This document shows, piece after piece, positions 57,012 through 64,000 of a stretch of DNA of 64,000 nucleotides. The DNA is taken from positions 9,233 to 73,232 of the forward strand of contig CAZAZQ010000016.1 of assembly GCA_964489705.1 (NCBI GenBank). Direction: 5' to 3'. Below the pieces are notes generated by a model, which was given only the letters and a program-made list of their open reading frames with translations, did no database searches and had not been told where the DNA came from. The translations under genes and the position numbers were made by a program. The stretch comes from CAZAZQ01 sp964489705. GTDB taxonomy: Bacteria; Zixibacteria; MSB-5A5; GN15; FEB-12. Position 1 is the stretch's first letter. Each line of letters opens with the position of its first letter.

Positions 57012-59372
57012 TTACACCGCTTCATATTTTGGTTTTTCCCCCAATTGTGCCCGCAGGCTGTTGATTTCTTGTTTCAGCTCGATCATTCTCAATTCCCGGC
57101 CGATAGCCAGGTTATTGAATTCTTCGAGTTCTTTCATTCTGACGGTAAGTTCCCGTTCGGCTTTTTTCCTTTCGGTAATATCTATCGCCAGTTCGAACCT
57201 GACATCCCTGCCGTCCGACCATTTGATAATCCGGTCCATGAGCATGAAATCTCGTTGGAGAATAGAGTTGTGATACTCCCAGAGGTACGGTTTTCCTTTC
57301 TCTTTGAGGATGATTTCGTTGGTACAGAAATCGCACGGTTTGTCCAATCCTTGGAATACTCGATAGCAGATTTTCCCCACAGGGTCATAAGAAAGCACTT
57401 CCCGTAAAGTTTTGTTTACGTATAACACCTCGTAGGTAATGGGATCGGCAACATAAATCATTTCACTAATACTGTCGAAGATAGAGAGAAGCTGAGTTCG
57501 CTCTGCCTCAAGGGCGGTTTGAGTTTTTTTCAGTTCTGTGATGTCGACGAACGTTTCCAATAAGACATGTTCTCCATTCAAATATATCCGCAGAGCGGTT
57601 TTGAGAACCGGAATTTCTTTGCCGTTTTTGCCAAGGACGACTTTTTCGGCGTTGCTGACGTTTTTGTGCAAGTCCCAAATGGGGCATTGTCCCGGCGGAG
57701 AGGGACAGATGTTGTTATGACAGATATGCCCGACAACCTCGTCTGCCTGTGCTTCCATAATATTTAGGGCGGCTTGGTTGGCACGGCGTATTCTTCTGTC
57801 CTCTCCAACGACAATGACACCGAACGGCACACCATCCAAAATGGCTTCGGTGGTTTCAAAGGCTTTTTGGAGCTCTTGTTCCGATTGCTTGCGGGCGCTG
57901 ATGTCGCGGATGATGCCTTGAACCATTACCGGTTTACCCGACGGGTCACTGACAATTTTGGTGTTTACGGATACATTGATTTGCTCTCCCCCTCTTTTCA
58001 AGAGCGTTACTTCGTAGTCACTGACGGAGCCTTTTTTCCTGAGTTCGGCAAGCAGTTTTTCTCGTTCGGGGGGATGAGCGTAGAACTCGCTGGCTTTCTT
58101 GCCGATAAGTTCTTCCGGTTTGTATCCGAACAGAGTTTCGGAAGAGGGGGAAATTTCGATGAGGACCCCATCCATGTCGGTTTCATAGAAAACGTCAGTA
58201 AGGGAATTGTATATGGTGCGATGTTTTTCCTCGCTCTCTTTGAGAGCGAGGTTGGCGTCTTTCAGGTTCTTTTCGACTTGGCTGAAAATGAGATAGAGGA
58301 AAAACATCAGGGCGAAAGCCATTCCCAGCGAGAGGAGGGAGGTCATAACGACAGAGCGAATCAAAGCGGCGTGTTTTTCTGTGATGTCAATGAGAACCGC
58401 TATTTCCCCGATTTTGTGATTGCCCATATCATGAATGGGGAAAGTGTTTACATAGAAAAATTGGGAATCGGTAGCTATTTGTTCTCCTTCTGAAAGGGAG
58501 GCTGGAGCCGAGCCTTGCAACCAGTGAATTATCTCTTCCGGTGGTTTGGTAGTTTGGTCTATGATAACTTTATCGGGGAATTGTTCCCAGACGTTTGGGC
58601 TCTGAAGAGAGTGGATTCGTTTTTCGAACTTTGCTTTATCAAAGTAACCTTTGTCCAAAGATACGATGAGCTCTACGCCGAGGTCCCGAGAAATGCTTTC
58701 TGTGAAATATTCAATGCTTTTCCCCAGTTCGATAAATCCAACCGTCTGACCATTTACCTGCCACGGTTTCACCACTCGAAGCGTGAATGTCCCCAACGGC
58801 CCGGCTTCGATTCCGTTGCTTACCTCACCCTGGGATTGAGCTGCCGCAAGAGTTTGCCTGGTAATTACATCATCATGTTTTTCGGGTGCGTGGACTCGCA
58901 AGAAGTTAACGCCGTTCGTGTCATGAAAGTAGAAGTGGGTAATGTGGTAATCTCTTCTCAAATGAGCAAAAAGTTGTTGGGTGTGCTCAAGCAGTGAAGC
59001 ACGATCTTTCTGACGCCACGCTTCTTGAAGAGCGGGATTATCGGCTAAGGTCGTCGCCACCGCTTCCATGAGATCGACTTCGTGGGCTTTTTGGGCTTCG
59101 AACAGCTTTTGAACGGCGGCAAATTCGTTTTCCAGATCGATGCGCAGATCGGCTTGCTGGATGGAATAGATGGCATAGACGAAGATAGCAATGAACAGCA
59201 CCAAGACGATTGCTGTCGGGATAGAGACCAAATAGCGGATACGGGAGGCTTTCTCCGTCGCTTGAAAAGCTCGATTGATGAGATCGCGGGCGCGTCTTTT
59301 TGCTTCTTTCTTGAAAGGATTTTTTACCGGATTCCCTGCAGCAGTGTTGCCGCCCTTTGGTTCGGAGCCCAT
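57012..59372 (-). CDS. Membrane sensor with Cache-like domain and three PAS domains, no kinase domain
   Basis: 786 residues. TM 1 (about 48-70), a large extracytoplasmic sensor domain (about 75-335, FYFHDTNGVNFLRVH and IELGKSIEYFTES, double-Cache-like), TM 2 (about 340-365), then PAS 1 (about 385-500), PAS 2 (about 510-620) and PAS 3 (about 640-750). PAS 2 carries a cysteine cluster, HICHNNICPSPPGQCPIW; PAS 3 has KPCDFC. The protein ends in a coiled coil (ELEEFNNLAIGRELRMIELK) with no HisKA, HATPase, GGDEF or methyl-accepting domain. Output must be through partner proteins, perhaps the NO phosphorelay encoded 134 bases downstream on the same strand. Confidence 0.82.
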   Translation of the reverse strand: MGSEPKGGNTAAGNPVKNPFKKEAKRRARDLINRAFQATEKASRIRYLVSIPTAIVLVLFIAIFVYAIYSIQQADLRIDLENEFAAVQKLFEAQKAHEVDLMEAVATTLADNPALQEAWRQKDRASLLEHTQQLFAHLRRDYHITHFYFHDTNGVNFLRVHAPEKHDDVITRQTLAAAQSQGEVSNGIEAGPLGTFTLRVVKPWQVNGQTVGFIELGKSIEYFTESISRDLGVELIVSLDKGYFDKAKFEKRIHSLQSPNVWEQFPDKVIIDQTTKPPEEIIHWLQGSAPASLSEGEQIATDSQFFYVNTFPIHDMGNHKIGEIAVLIDITEKHAALIRSVVMTSLLSLGMAFALMFFLYLIFSQVEKNLKDANLALKESEEKHRTIYNSLTDVFYETDMDGVLIEISPSSETLFGYKPEELIGKKASEFYAHPPEREKLLAELRKKGSVSDYEVTLLKRGGEQINVSVNTKIVSDPSGKPVMVQGIIRDISARKQSEQELQKAFETTEAILDGVPFGVIVVGEDRRIRRANQAALNIMEAQADEVVGHICHNNICPSPPGQCPIWDLHKNVSNAEKVVLGKNGKEIPVLKTALRIYLNGEHVLLETFVDITELKKTQTALEAERTQLLSIFDSISEMIYVADPITYEVLYVNKTLREVLSYDPVGKICYRVFQGLDKPCDFCTNEIILKEKGKPYLWEYHNSILQRDFMLMDRIIKWSDGRDVRFELAIDITERKKAERELTVRMKELEEFNNLAIGRELRMIELKQEINSLRAQLGEKPKYEAV

Positions 59373-59481
59373 TATTCCCCCTCTTCAAGTTTCAGCTTGA
59401 GCGATTAACGTTACTTACCTTAAAAATCGGTTGTTTGAGAATAAATTTTACTAAGATAAGGACGGAAATTATCTTGATCGC

Positions 59482-61031
59482 CTATTTCTTGAAGGGCTTG
59501 TGGAGCCCTTGGGCTTTTTCACGCATATATTTCTTGGTCATCGCCACCACCGAGCCAGAAAGTACAACTATGGCAATAAGATTGGGCACCGCCATCAAGC
59601 CGTTGGCGGTATCGGCGTACGACCAGACGGTTTTCAAATCGAAACGGGCGCCCAGAAGGGTAAAGATAATATAAACCCATTTGTACGGAAGTTTCGCCTT
59701 TTTCCCGGCGAGATACTCGATGCCTTTTTCCCCGTAGTATGACCACGCCACCACCGTAGAAAAGGCAAACAGCATTATCCCGACCACCACCATCCACGTT
59801 CCGTAGGTCGGAAGGGCGTAATTGAAGGCGTGCATAGTCAAGGGGGCGCCGTTGATGCCGGAGTCCCATTGCCCGGTCGTGATAATGACCAACGCCGTCA
59901 TAGTACAAATGAAGATAGTGTCGATAAACGGCCCCAACATGGCTACCAGCCCTTCCCGTACCGGCTCTTCCACTTTTGCCGTCGAATGCGCCATGGCAGC
60001 CGAACCCTGACCGGCTTCGTTGGAAAACAACCCCCGCCGCAAGCCCCACGTGAACGTCATCCATATTGTGGCGCCGCCCGCCGCTCCGCCGACCACTGCG
60101 GTAGGATGGAAAGCATGGTAGAAAATCATTTTGAATGCCGGGAGAATTTGGTCGAAATTGAGCACAAGGATAATCAACGCGCTGACAACGTACACNNNNN
60201 NNNNNNNNNNNNNNNNNNNNNNNNNNNNNNNNNNNNNNNNNNNNNNNNNNNNNNNNNNNNNNNNNNNNNNNNNNNNNNNNNNNNNNNNNNNNNNNGGAGA
60301 ATTTGGTCGAAATTGAGCACAAGGATAATCAACGCGCTGACAACGTACACCACCGACATGAACGGCACCAAGTATGAAGCGACATGGCCGATGCGTTTGA
60401 TGCCGCCGATGATAACGATTCCCACCAATCCGGCGACTACGAAACCGACCAGCCAGCGGACAAAGGCTTCATTCTCGCCGGAGATATGCAATGCGTCCAG
60501 CAGCGAGTGCGCCATGGTGTTTGATTGCACCATATTCCCGGCGCCAAAGGCGGCGACAGCCGTGCAAAAGGCAAACATGTACGCCAGCGGCTTGAAGTAT
60601 TTGTGCATCCCCAATTCGATGTAATACATGGGACCGCCCCGGATGTTGCCGTCCGGTTCGACCTTGCGGTATTTAATTGCCAGCATGCATTCGGTGTACT
60701 TAATCGCCATGCCGAAAAATGCCGTTACCCACATCCAAAAGATGGCGCCCGGTCCTCCCCAGTAAATGGCAATCGCTACCCCGGCGATATTTCCGATACC
60801 GATAGTTGCCGAGAGCGCCGCCGAGAGCGCTTGGAAATGGGTGAGCTGTCCTTTGTGAGCGGGATCGTCATATTTTCCGCTGGCGATGCCGACCCCGTGC
60901 CGGAAGCCGCGGATTTGGATGAAAGCGGTGCGGAGGGTGAGAATCAAGCCCGTTGACAACAGGATAAGCGCCATGGGCCATCCCCACACGAAGTTGGAGA
61001 CCAGCTCAAGGATGTGGTTCACCTGTTCCAT
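59482..61031 (-). CDS. Sodium:alanine/glycine symporter (AGCS family), interrupted by an assembly gap
   Basis: Inner-membrane Na+-coupled amino-acid carrier. Start ATG 61031 (MEQVNHILELV); the end is TKKYMREKAQGLHKPFKK at 59482. Family motifs: LTHFQALSAALSATIGIGNI, GGPGAIFWMWVTAFFGMAIKY, NIRGGPMYYIE, GLRRGLFSNEAGQGSAAMAHS. The 100 N at 60196-60295 cut the frame, but the 55 bases on each side are identical. Removing the gap and one copy restores one continuous frame of 464 residues, normal for the family. The gene is therefore probably intact in the cell. Confidence 0.92.
60141..60350. other. Assembly gap with duplicated 55-base flanks
   Basis: 60196-60295 are N. 60141-60195 and 60296-60350 are the same 55 bases. 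This looks like two contigs overlapping by a k-mer length that a scaffolder joined with a fixed 100-N gap. Confidence 0.9.
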
Positions 61032-61266
61032 TGACCTAATAGGTAAAAAGAGAAAAAAGAACAGGCAAGAAGAAAATGAGGCTCTTTTTCGCAAAAAATC
61101 ACTGTCGTTCTCAAAAGAGAATGCGATGAGAATATTTCCCGGCTTGGGGAAGCGGAAAATCTTCTTTCGGCTGGTAAAGTTCTGGACTTCTGTTGCTCAC
61201 GTGAATATAATAAATGCCGATGTTGTTAAAGGTCACTCACGAGTCGCATGAGGCGTTCACAAAGGT

Positions 61267-62040
61267 ATGGCGAAACAGGCGAAATATGTGACGATAATGT
61301 TTATCCCCGACGGCACGGAAGAACGGCGCGGGATCCGCATTCGCCAATGGGTATTGAAAGCCGTGCTTGGCATCGTGCTGCTGTTGGTGATAGGAATTGT
61401 CGTCTTTTTTGCGTTTTACGGGAAGGTAATGAGCCGAGCGACGATGACCGAAAAACTTATCGAGGAAAACAAGAAGTTGCTGCGCTATCAATACAAAGTG
61501 ATGCTCTTGGAACAGAATTTGAACGAAGCCCGCACTATCGTCAAACGGGTGACCGAACTTGCCGGCATCGATTATAAATTCCCCGAACTTCCCGACGATT
61601 CGACGCTTTTTGCCATGATGGAAGAGCGTCCACAAGCGGTGGTAGCTCACCCGGAAGGAACGGATCTGACCATCCCGACCGGTTTGCCGGTGCAGGGGTT
61701 CATCAGTCAGGATTTCGAAGTTGAAGATAAGAACCATTATCATCCCGGCGTCGACATCGCCTGTGCGGAGGGAACCCCGGTGTTGGCGACGGCGAACGGC
61801 GTTGTCGAGCAAGCGGTTTATGATTCGACGTACGGAAACTTGGTTGTCCTCCGGCACAATGACAGCATCACCACCGCCTACGGGCACAACCAAAAGATTC
61901 TTGTCCGAGAAGGACAACTGGTGCCGGCGGGGAGCCGGATCGCCCTTTCGGGGAACACCGGCATTTCAACGGCGCCGCATGTACACTATGAAATAAGGAT
62001 TCATGGTAAACCAATAAATCCATTGGACAGTCCACTATGA
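61267..62040 (+). CDS. M23 (LytM-type) peptidoglycan endopeptidase, membrane-anchored
   Basis: 257 residues. Cytoplasmic start, one membrane helix (about 29-50, VLKAVLGIVLLLVIGIVVFF), a coiled coil (about 55-100) and a C-terminal LytM domain. The zinc ligands are His and Asp in YHPGVDIAC and the second His of the HxH in APHVHYEIR; YGNLVVLRHND and YGHNQKIL are family-typical. Probably cuts peptide cross-links or activates amidases. It overlaps the bactofilin gene by 4 bases, a recurrent pairing in cell-shape control. A TATAAT at 61206-61211 may be its -10 box. Confidence 0.92.
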   Translation: MAKQAKYVTIMFIPDGTEERRGIRIRQWVLKAVLGIVLLLVIGIVVFFAFYGKVMSRATMTEKLIEENKKLLRYQYKVMLLEQNLNEARTIVKRVTELAGIDYKFPELPDDSTLFAMMEERPQAVVAHPEGTDLTIPTGLPVQGFISQDFEVEDKNHYHPGVDIACAEGTPVLATANGVVEQAVYDSTYGNLVVLRHNDSITTAYGHNQKILVREGQLVPAGSRIALSGNTGISTAPHVHYEIRIHGKPINPLDSPL

Positions 62041-62465
62041 TTAAAAAGACCAACACAGATGAAACAGGTGGCCTTATGAACACCATTATCGGCAAAGATA
62101 CCGTCATCACCGGGACGGTTGACGTCAAGGGCGCCCTTCGGGTTGATGGAACGGTGAAAGGAAAAATCATTTGCTCCGACTGTGTGACGGTAGGAACAAC
62201 AGGCTTGGTGGAGGCGGAAATCGACGCCAACTCCGCTGTGATTGCGGGGCGGATGAAAGGCAATATCGTCACCACAGAGAAGATCGAACTCCAAGCGAAG
62301 TGCGAGATGGAAGGGGACTTGAAAACCAAGTCGCTGGTCATCGAGCAGGGAGCAATCTTCTGCGGAGCCTGCAACATGAAGGATACGAGACCGGATTTGG
62401 GCTTTTTGGCGCCGGAGCCGGAACCGGAGAAAAAAGTGCCTGAAAAGCAGAAAGATACAAAGTAG
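62037..62465 (+). CDS. Bactofilin (polymer-forming cytoskeletal protein)
   Basis: 142 residues with the right-handed beta-helix core (about 15-115): NTIIGKDTVITGTVDVKGAL, RVDGTVKGKI, GLVEAEIDANSAVIAGRMKGN. The last 25 residues are charged and disordered. Bactofilins polymerise on the membrane and often localise M23 peptidases. The upstream M23 gene overlaps it (ATGA), supporting a shared role in cell morphology. Confidence 0.93.
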   Translation: MIKKTNTDETGGLMNTIIGKDTVITGTVDVKGALRVDGTVKGKIICSDCVTVGTTGLVEAEIDANSAVIAGRMKGNIVTTEKIELQAKCEMEGDLKTKSLVIEQGAIFCGACNMKDTRPDLGFLAPEPEPEKKVPEKQKDTK

Positions 62466-62862
62466 TTAACAAATTCTTTCCCGATGTGGAAAACGCTCCG
62501 AATTTGTGAAAAACCTCGTATCTTCTTGCTGTGAAGCAAATTAGCAAAAAATCGGATCAAGAAAAAATATCGGTTATCCACAGGAAAGCAGAGGCGCTAT
62601 TCTTGCGCCCTCTTTGAAGTTATGCCCGATGAATGAAGTAGCAGGTTACGGATTGTCGATATGTCGCCGATAGGGCGAAAGTTACCGGAAAAACAGGGCT
62701 TTTCGCTACCTCTTACGGGAAAAGCCGCATGGAAAGCGGCAATTCTCCAACCGAGGGCGAAATTATTTTTCGTATCCTCTTTTTACCGGTGCGTATAAGG
62801 TAAGTAGTTATGTATATTATACTTCGAATTGATAAGACAAAAAGGATAGCCCGGAGGAATAA
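62466..62862 (+). promoter_or_regulatory. Long intergenic leader with overlapping hairpins, unidentified
   Basis: 397 bases without a gene. Between 62640 and 62745 are several short stems: CGCC/GGCG (62665-62677), GGCTTTTC/GAAAAGCC (62697-62704 with 62719-62726) and GCCGC/GCGGC (62724-62728 with 62736-62740). The last two share bases, so they are mutually exclusive. It does not match any riboswitch class I could recall. GCCCGGAGGAATAA gives the MoxR gene a strong ribosome site. Confidence 0.3.
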
Positions 62863-63870
62863 ATGACCCCAGTGGATGCGAAAAGCGATTTGGCTGCCGT
62901 TGAAAATCTGAATGCCGCCTACACGAAAATCAAAGAGGAAATCGGTAAGGTTATTATCGGACAAAACGACGTTATCGAGCAACTGCTCATCTCCCTCCTG
63001 TCAGCCGGACACTGCCTGTTGGTAGGGGTTCCCGGGCTGGCGAAGACCCTGTTGATTTCTACTTTGGCGCGGGCGCTGAATTTGAAATTCAGCCGGATCC
63101 AGTTTACGCCGGATTTGATGCCGTCAGACATTACCGGTACGGAAATCATTCAAGAAGACCATGCCACCGGAAAGCGGGAGTTTCGCTTTGTAAAGGGTCC
63201 CGTCTTCGCCAATATCGTCCTTGCCGACGAGATTAACCGTACCCCGCCGAAGACTCAAGCGGCGCTTTTGCAGGCAATGCAAGAACATGAAGTGACCGCC
63301 GCCGGGCAGACGTTCAAGCTTGAAGAGCCGTTCTTTGTGTTGGCGACGCAAAACCCCATTGAGCAGGAGGGAACCTATCCTTTGCCTGAAGCGCAGCTTG
63401 ATCGTTTCATGTTCAATGTCTACGTCGACTATCCTTCCCATGCCGAGGAGCAAGAAATCGTCAAATCCACCACCGCGGTGCTTTCTTATGATCTGGAACA
63501 AGTTCTTTCGGGTCCGGACATCATCGCCTTTCAACAACTCGTGCGTCGGGTACCGGTCTCGGACCATTTGGTGGAGTATGCGGTCGATTTGGTGCGCGCT
63601 ACTCGTCCGACGGAAGCGACGGCGCCCGATTTCGTGAAGAACTGGGTCAACTGGGGAGCCGGTCCGCGCGCTTCGCAGTATCTTATCCTGGCAGCAAAGA
63701 CCAAAGCCATTCTGGAGGGGCGCCCCACCCCGGGTCCGGAAGATATTCGTTTTGCCGCTTATCCGGTGTTGCGCCATCGGATTGTTACTTCGTTTAACGC
63801 TGAAGCCGACGGCGTCGACACCATGGAAATCATCAAGCGCATTTTGGAGACGGTCAAGGAGAAGGCATAG
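62863..63870 (+). CDS. MoxR-family AAA+ ATPase
   Basis: 335 residues. Walker A GVPGLAKTLLIS, Walker B NIVLADEINRTPPKTQAALL, the MoxR insert MQEHEVTAAG, sensor 1 VLATQNPIEQEGTYPLPEAQLDRF and the C-terminal lid GPRASQYLILAAKTKAILEG. MoxR ATPases usually work with DUF58 and von Willebrand factor A proteins in envelope or stress functions. Here the next gene is an isoaspartyl peptidase, so the usual partners are not adjacent downstream. Confidence 0.95.
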   Translation: MTPVDAKSDLAAVENLNAAYTKIKEEIGKVIIGQNDVIEQLLISLLSAGHCLLVGVPGLAKTLLISTLARALNLKFSRIQFTPDLMPSDITGTEIIQEDHATGKREFRFVKGPVFANIVLADEINRTPPKTQAALLQAMQEHEVTAAGQTFKLEEPFFVLATQNPIEQEGTYPLPEAQLDRFMFNVYVDYPSHAEEQEIVKSTTAVLSYDLEQVLSGPDIIAFQQLVRRVPVSDHLVEYAVDLVRATRPTEATAPDFVKNWVNWGAGPRASQYLILAAKTKAILEGRPTPGPEDIRFAAYPVLRHRIVTSFNAEADGVDTMEIIKRILETVKEKA

Positions 63871-63915
63871 ACAGGGTGATATTCCAGGAACATCATTTTA
63901 TGGAGTAAACGTTTT

Positions 63916-64000
63916 ATGACCCACTCAAACGAAGCCATCCCTTTCGCAATCGTCATTCACGGTGGAGCGGGGACTATCTTGAAAAGCAATATGACCCCCG
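63916..64000 (+). CDS. Isoaspartyl peptidase/L-asparaginase (Ntn hydrolase), start only
   Basis: The first 28 codons, running off the window. FAIVIHGGAGTI is the conserved first strand and oxyanion region of type III (plant-type) asparaginases/isoaspartyl peptidases. ATGGAGT precedes the ATG. The catalytic threonine lies beyond the window. Confidence 0.75.
   Translation, partial: MTHSNEAIPFAIVIHGGAGTILKSNMTP

Overview
The window looks like a bacterial chromosome fragment, probably from the candidate phylum Zixibacteria or a close relative in the FCB group. This is inferred, not proven. The evidence is a secreted protein with a type IX-style C-terminal sorting domain (7546-8412), an FG-GAP/VCBS protein ending in a dockerin-like module of the 'YLFKGG.AP' style (4590-6983), outer-membrane FadL-like, Wzi-like and Wza-like proteins, and many small palindromic intergenic repeats. 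It is a draft assembly: a 100-N gap at 60196-60295 is flanked by identical 55-base copies.

Layout. 1-4345 (minus): an operon of accA, a Trm112-like zinc-ribbon gene, an EIIA-Ntr-like gene, mreC, mreD and mrdA (cut by the window edge). 4590-8412: dockerin-like and cohesin-like secreted proteins on opposite strands. 8488-10191: a kinase-pseudokinase membrane protein. 10408-13494 (minus): purN-purC-purH. 13731-18396: alpha/beta hydrolase, lexA with a candidate SOS box, a small P-loop protein, nadC, a ketol-acid reductoisomerase-like protein with an altered active site, and an HNH nuclease. 18666-25106 (plus): barrel-like protein, PDZ protein, hprK, two parvulin-type chaperones and an S4 protein. 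25313-28978: an MFS transporter and ruvCAB. 29672-29768: a selenocysteine tRNA in a repeat-rich stretch. 29799-30646: a ribbon-helix-helix protein and a sigma-region-4-like protein.

31122-38167 (minus): exopolysaccharide genes (Wza-like, a pseudo-aminotransferase, a WbaP-type sugar-phosphate transferase, Wzi-like) behind two sigma-54-type promoters. 38680-42523 (plus): FadL-like porin, a degenerate esterase lipoprotein and a BshB1-like deacetylase. 42539-47447 (minus): a compact bacterial microcompartment (BMC) operon. It encodes a BMC-H protein with a nucleic-acid-binding-like tail, an EutN/BMC-P pentamer, a 50-residue membrane protein, a PduS-like Fe-S flavoprotein, a PduT-like Fe-S shell protein, an ACT protein with a candidate encapsulation peptide, and a PFL-fold UPF0210 protein. 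No aldehyde dehydrogenase or other classical signature enzyme is next to it. 47551-48420: a MutY-like glycosylase without its Fe-S loop. 48503-52385: a heterodimeric BmrCD-type ABC exporter preceded by a leader peptide and mutually exclusive hairpins, which looks like translation-coupled attenuation. 52964-56878 (minus): an H-NOX / HNOBA hybrid kinase / Hpt / double-REC nitric-oxide phosphorelay. 57012-64000: a Cache-PAS sensor, a Na+/amino-acid symporter, an M23 peptidase with bactofilin, a MoxR ATPase and the start of an isoaspartyl peptidase.

The strongest leads are the BMC operon, the ABC-exporter leader, the tRNA-Sec, and a set of enzyme-fold proteins that have lost catalytic residues. 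All identifications come from reading sequence and motifs; no database search was run.
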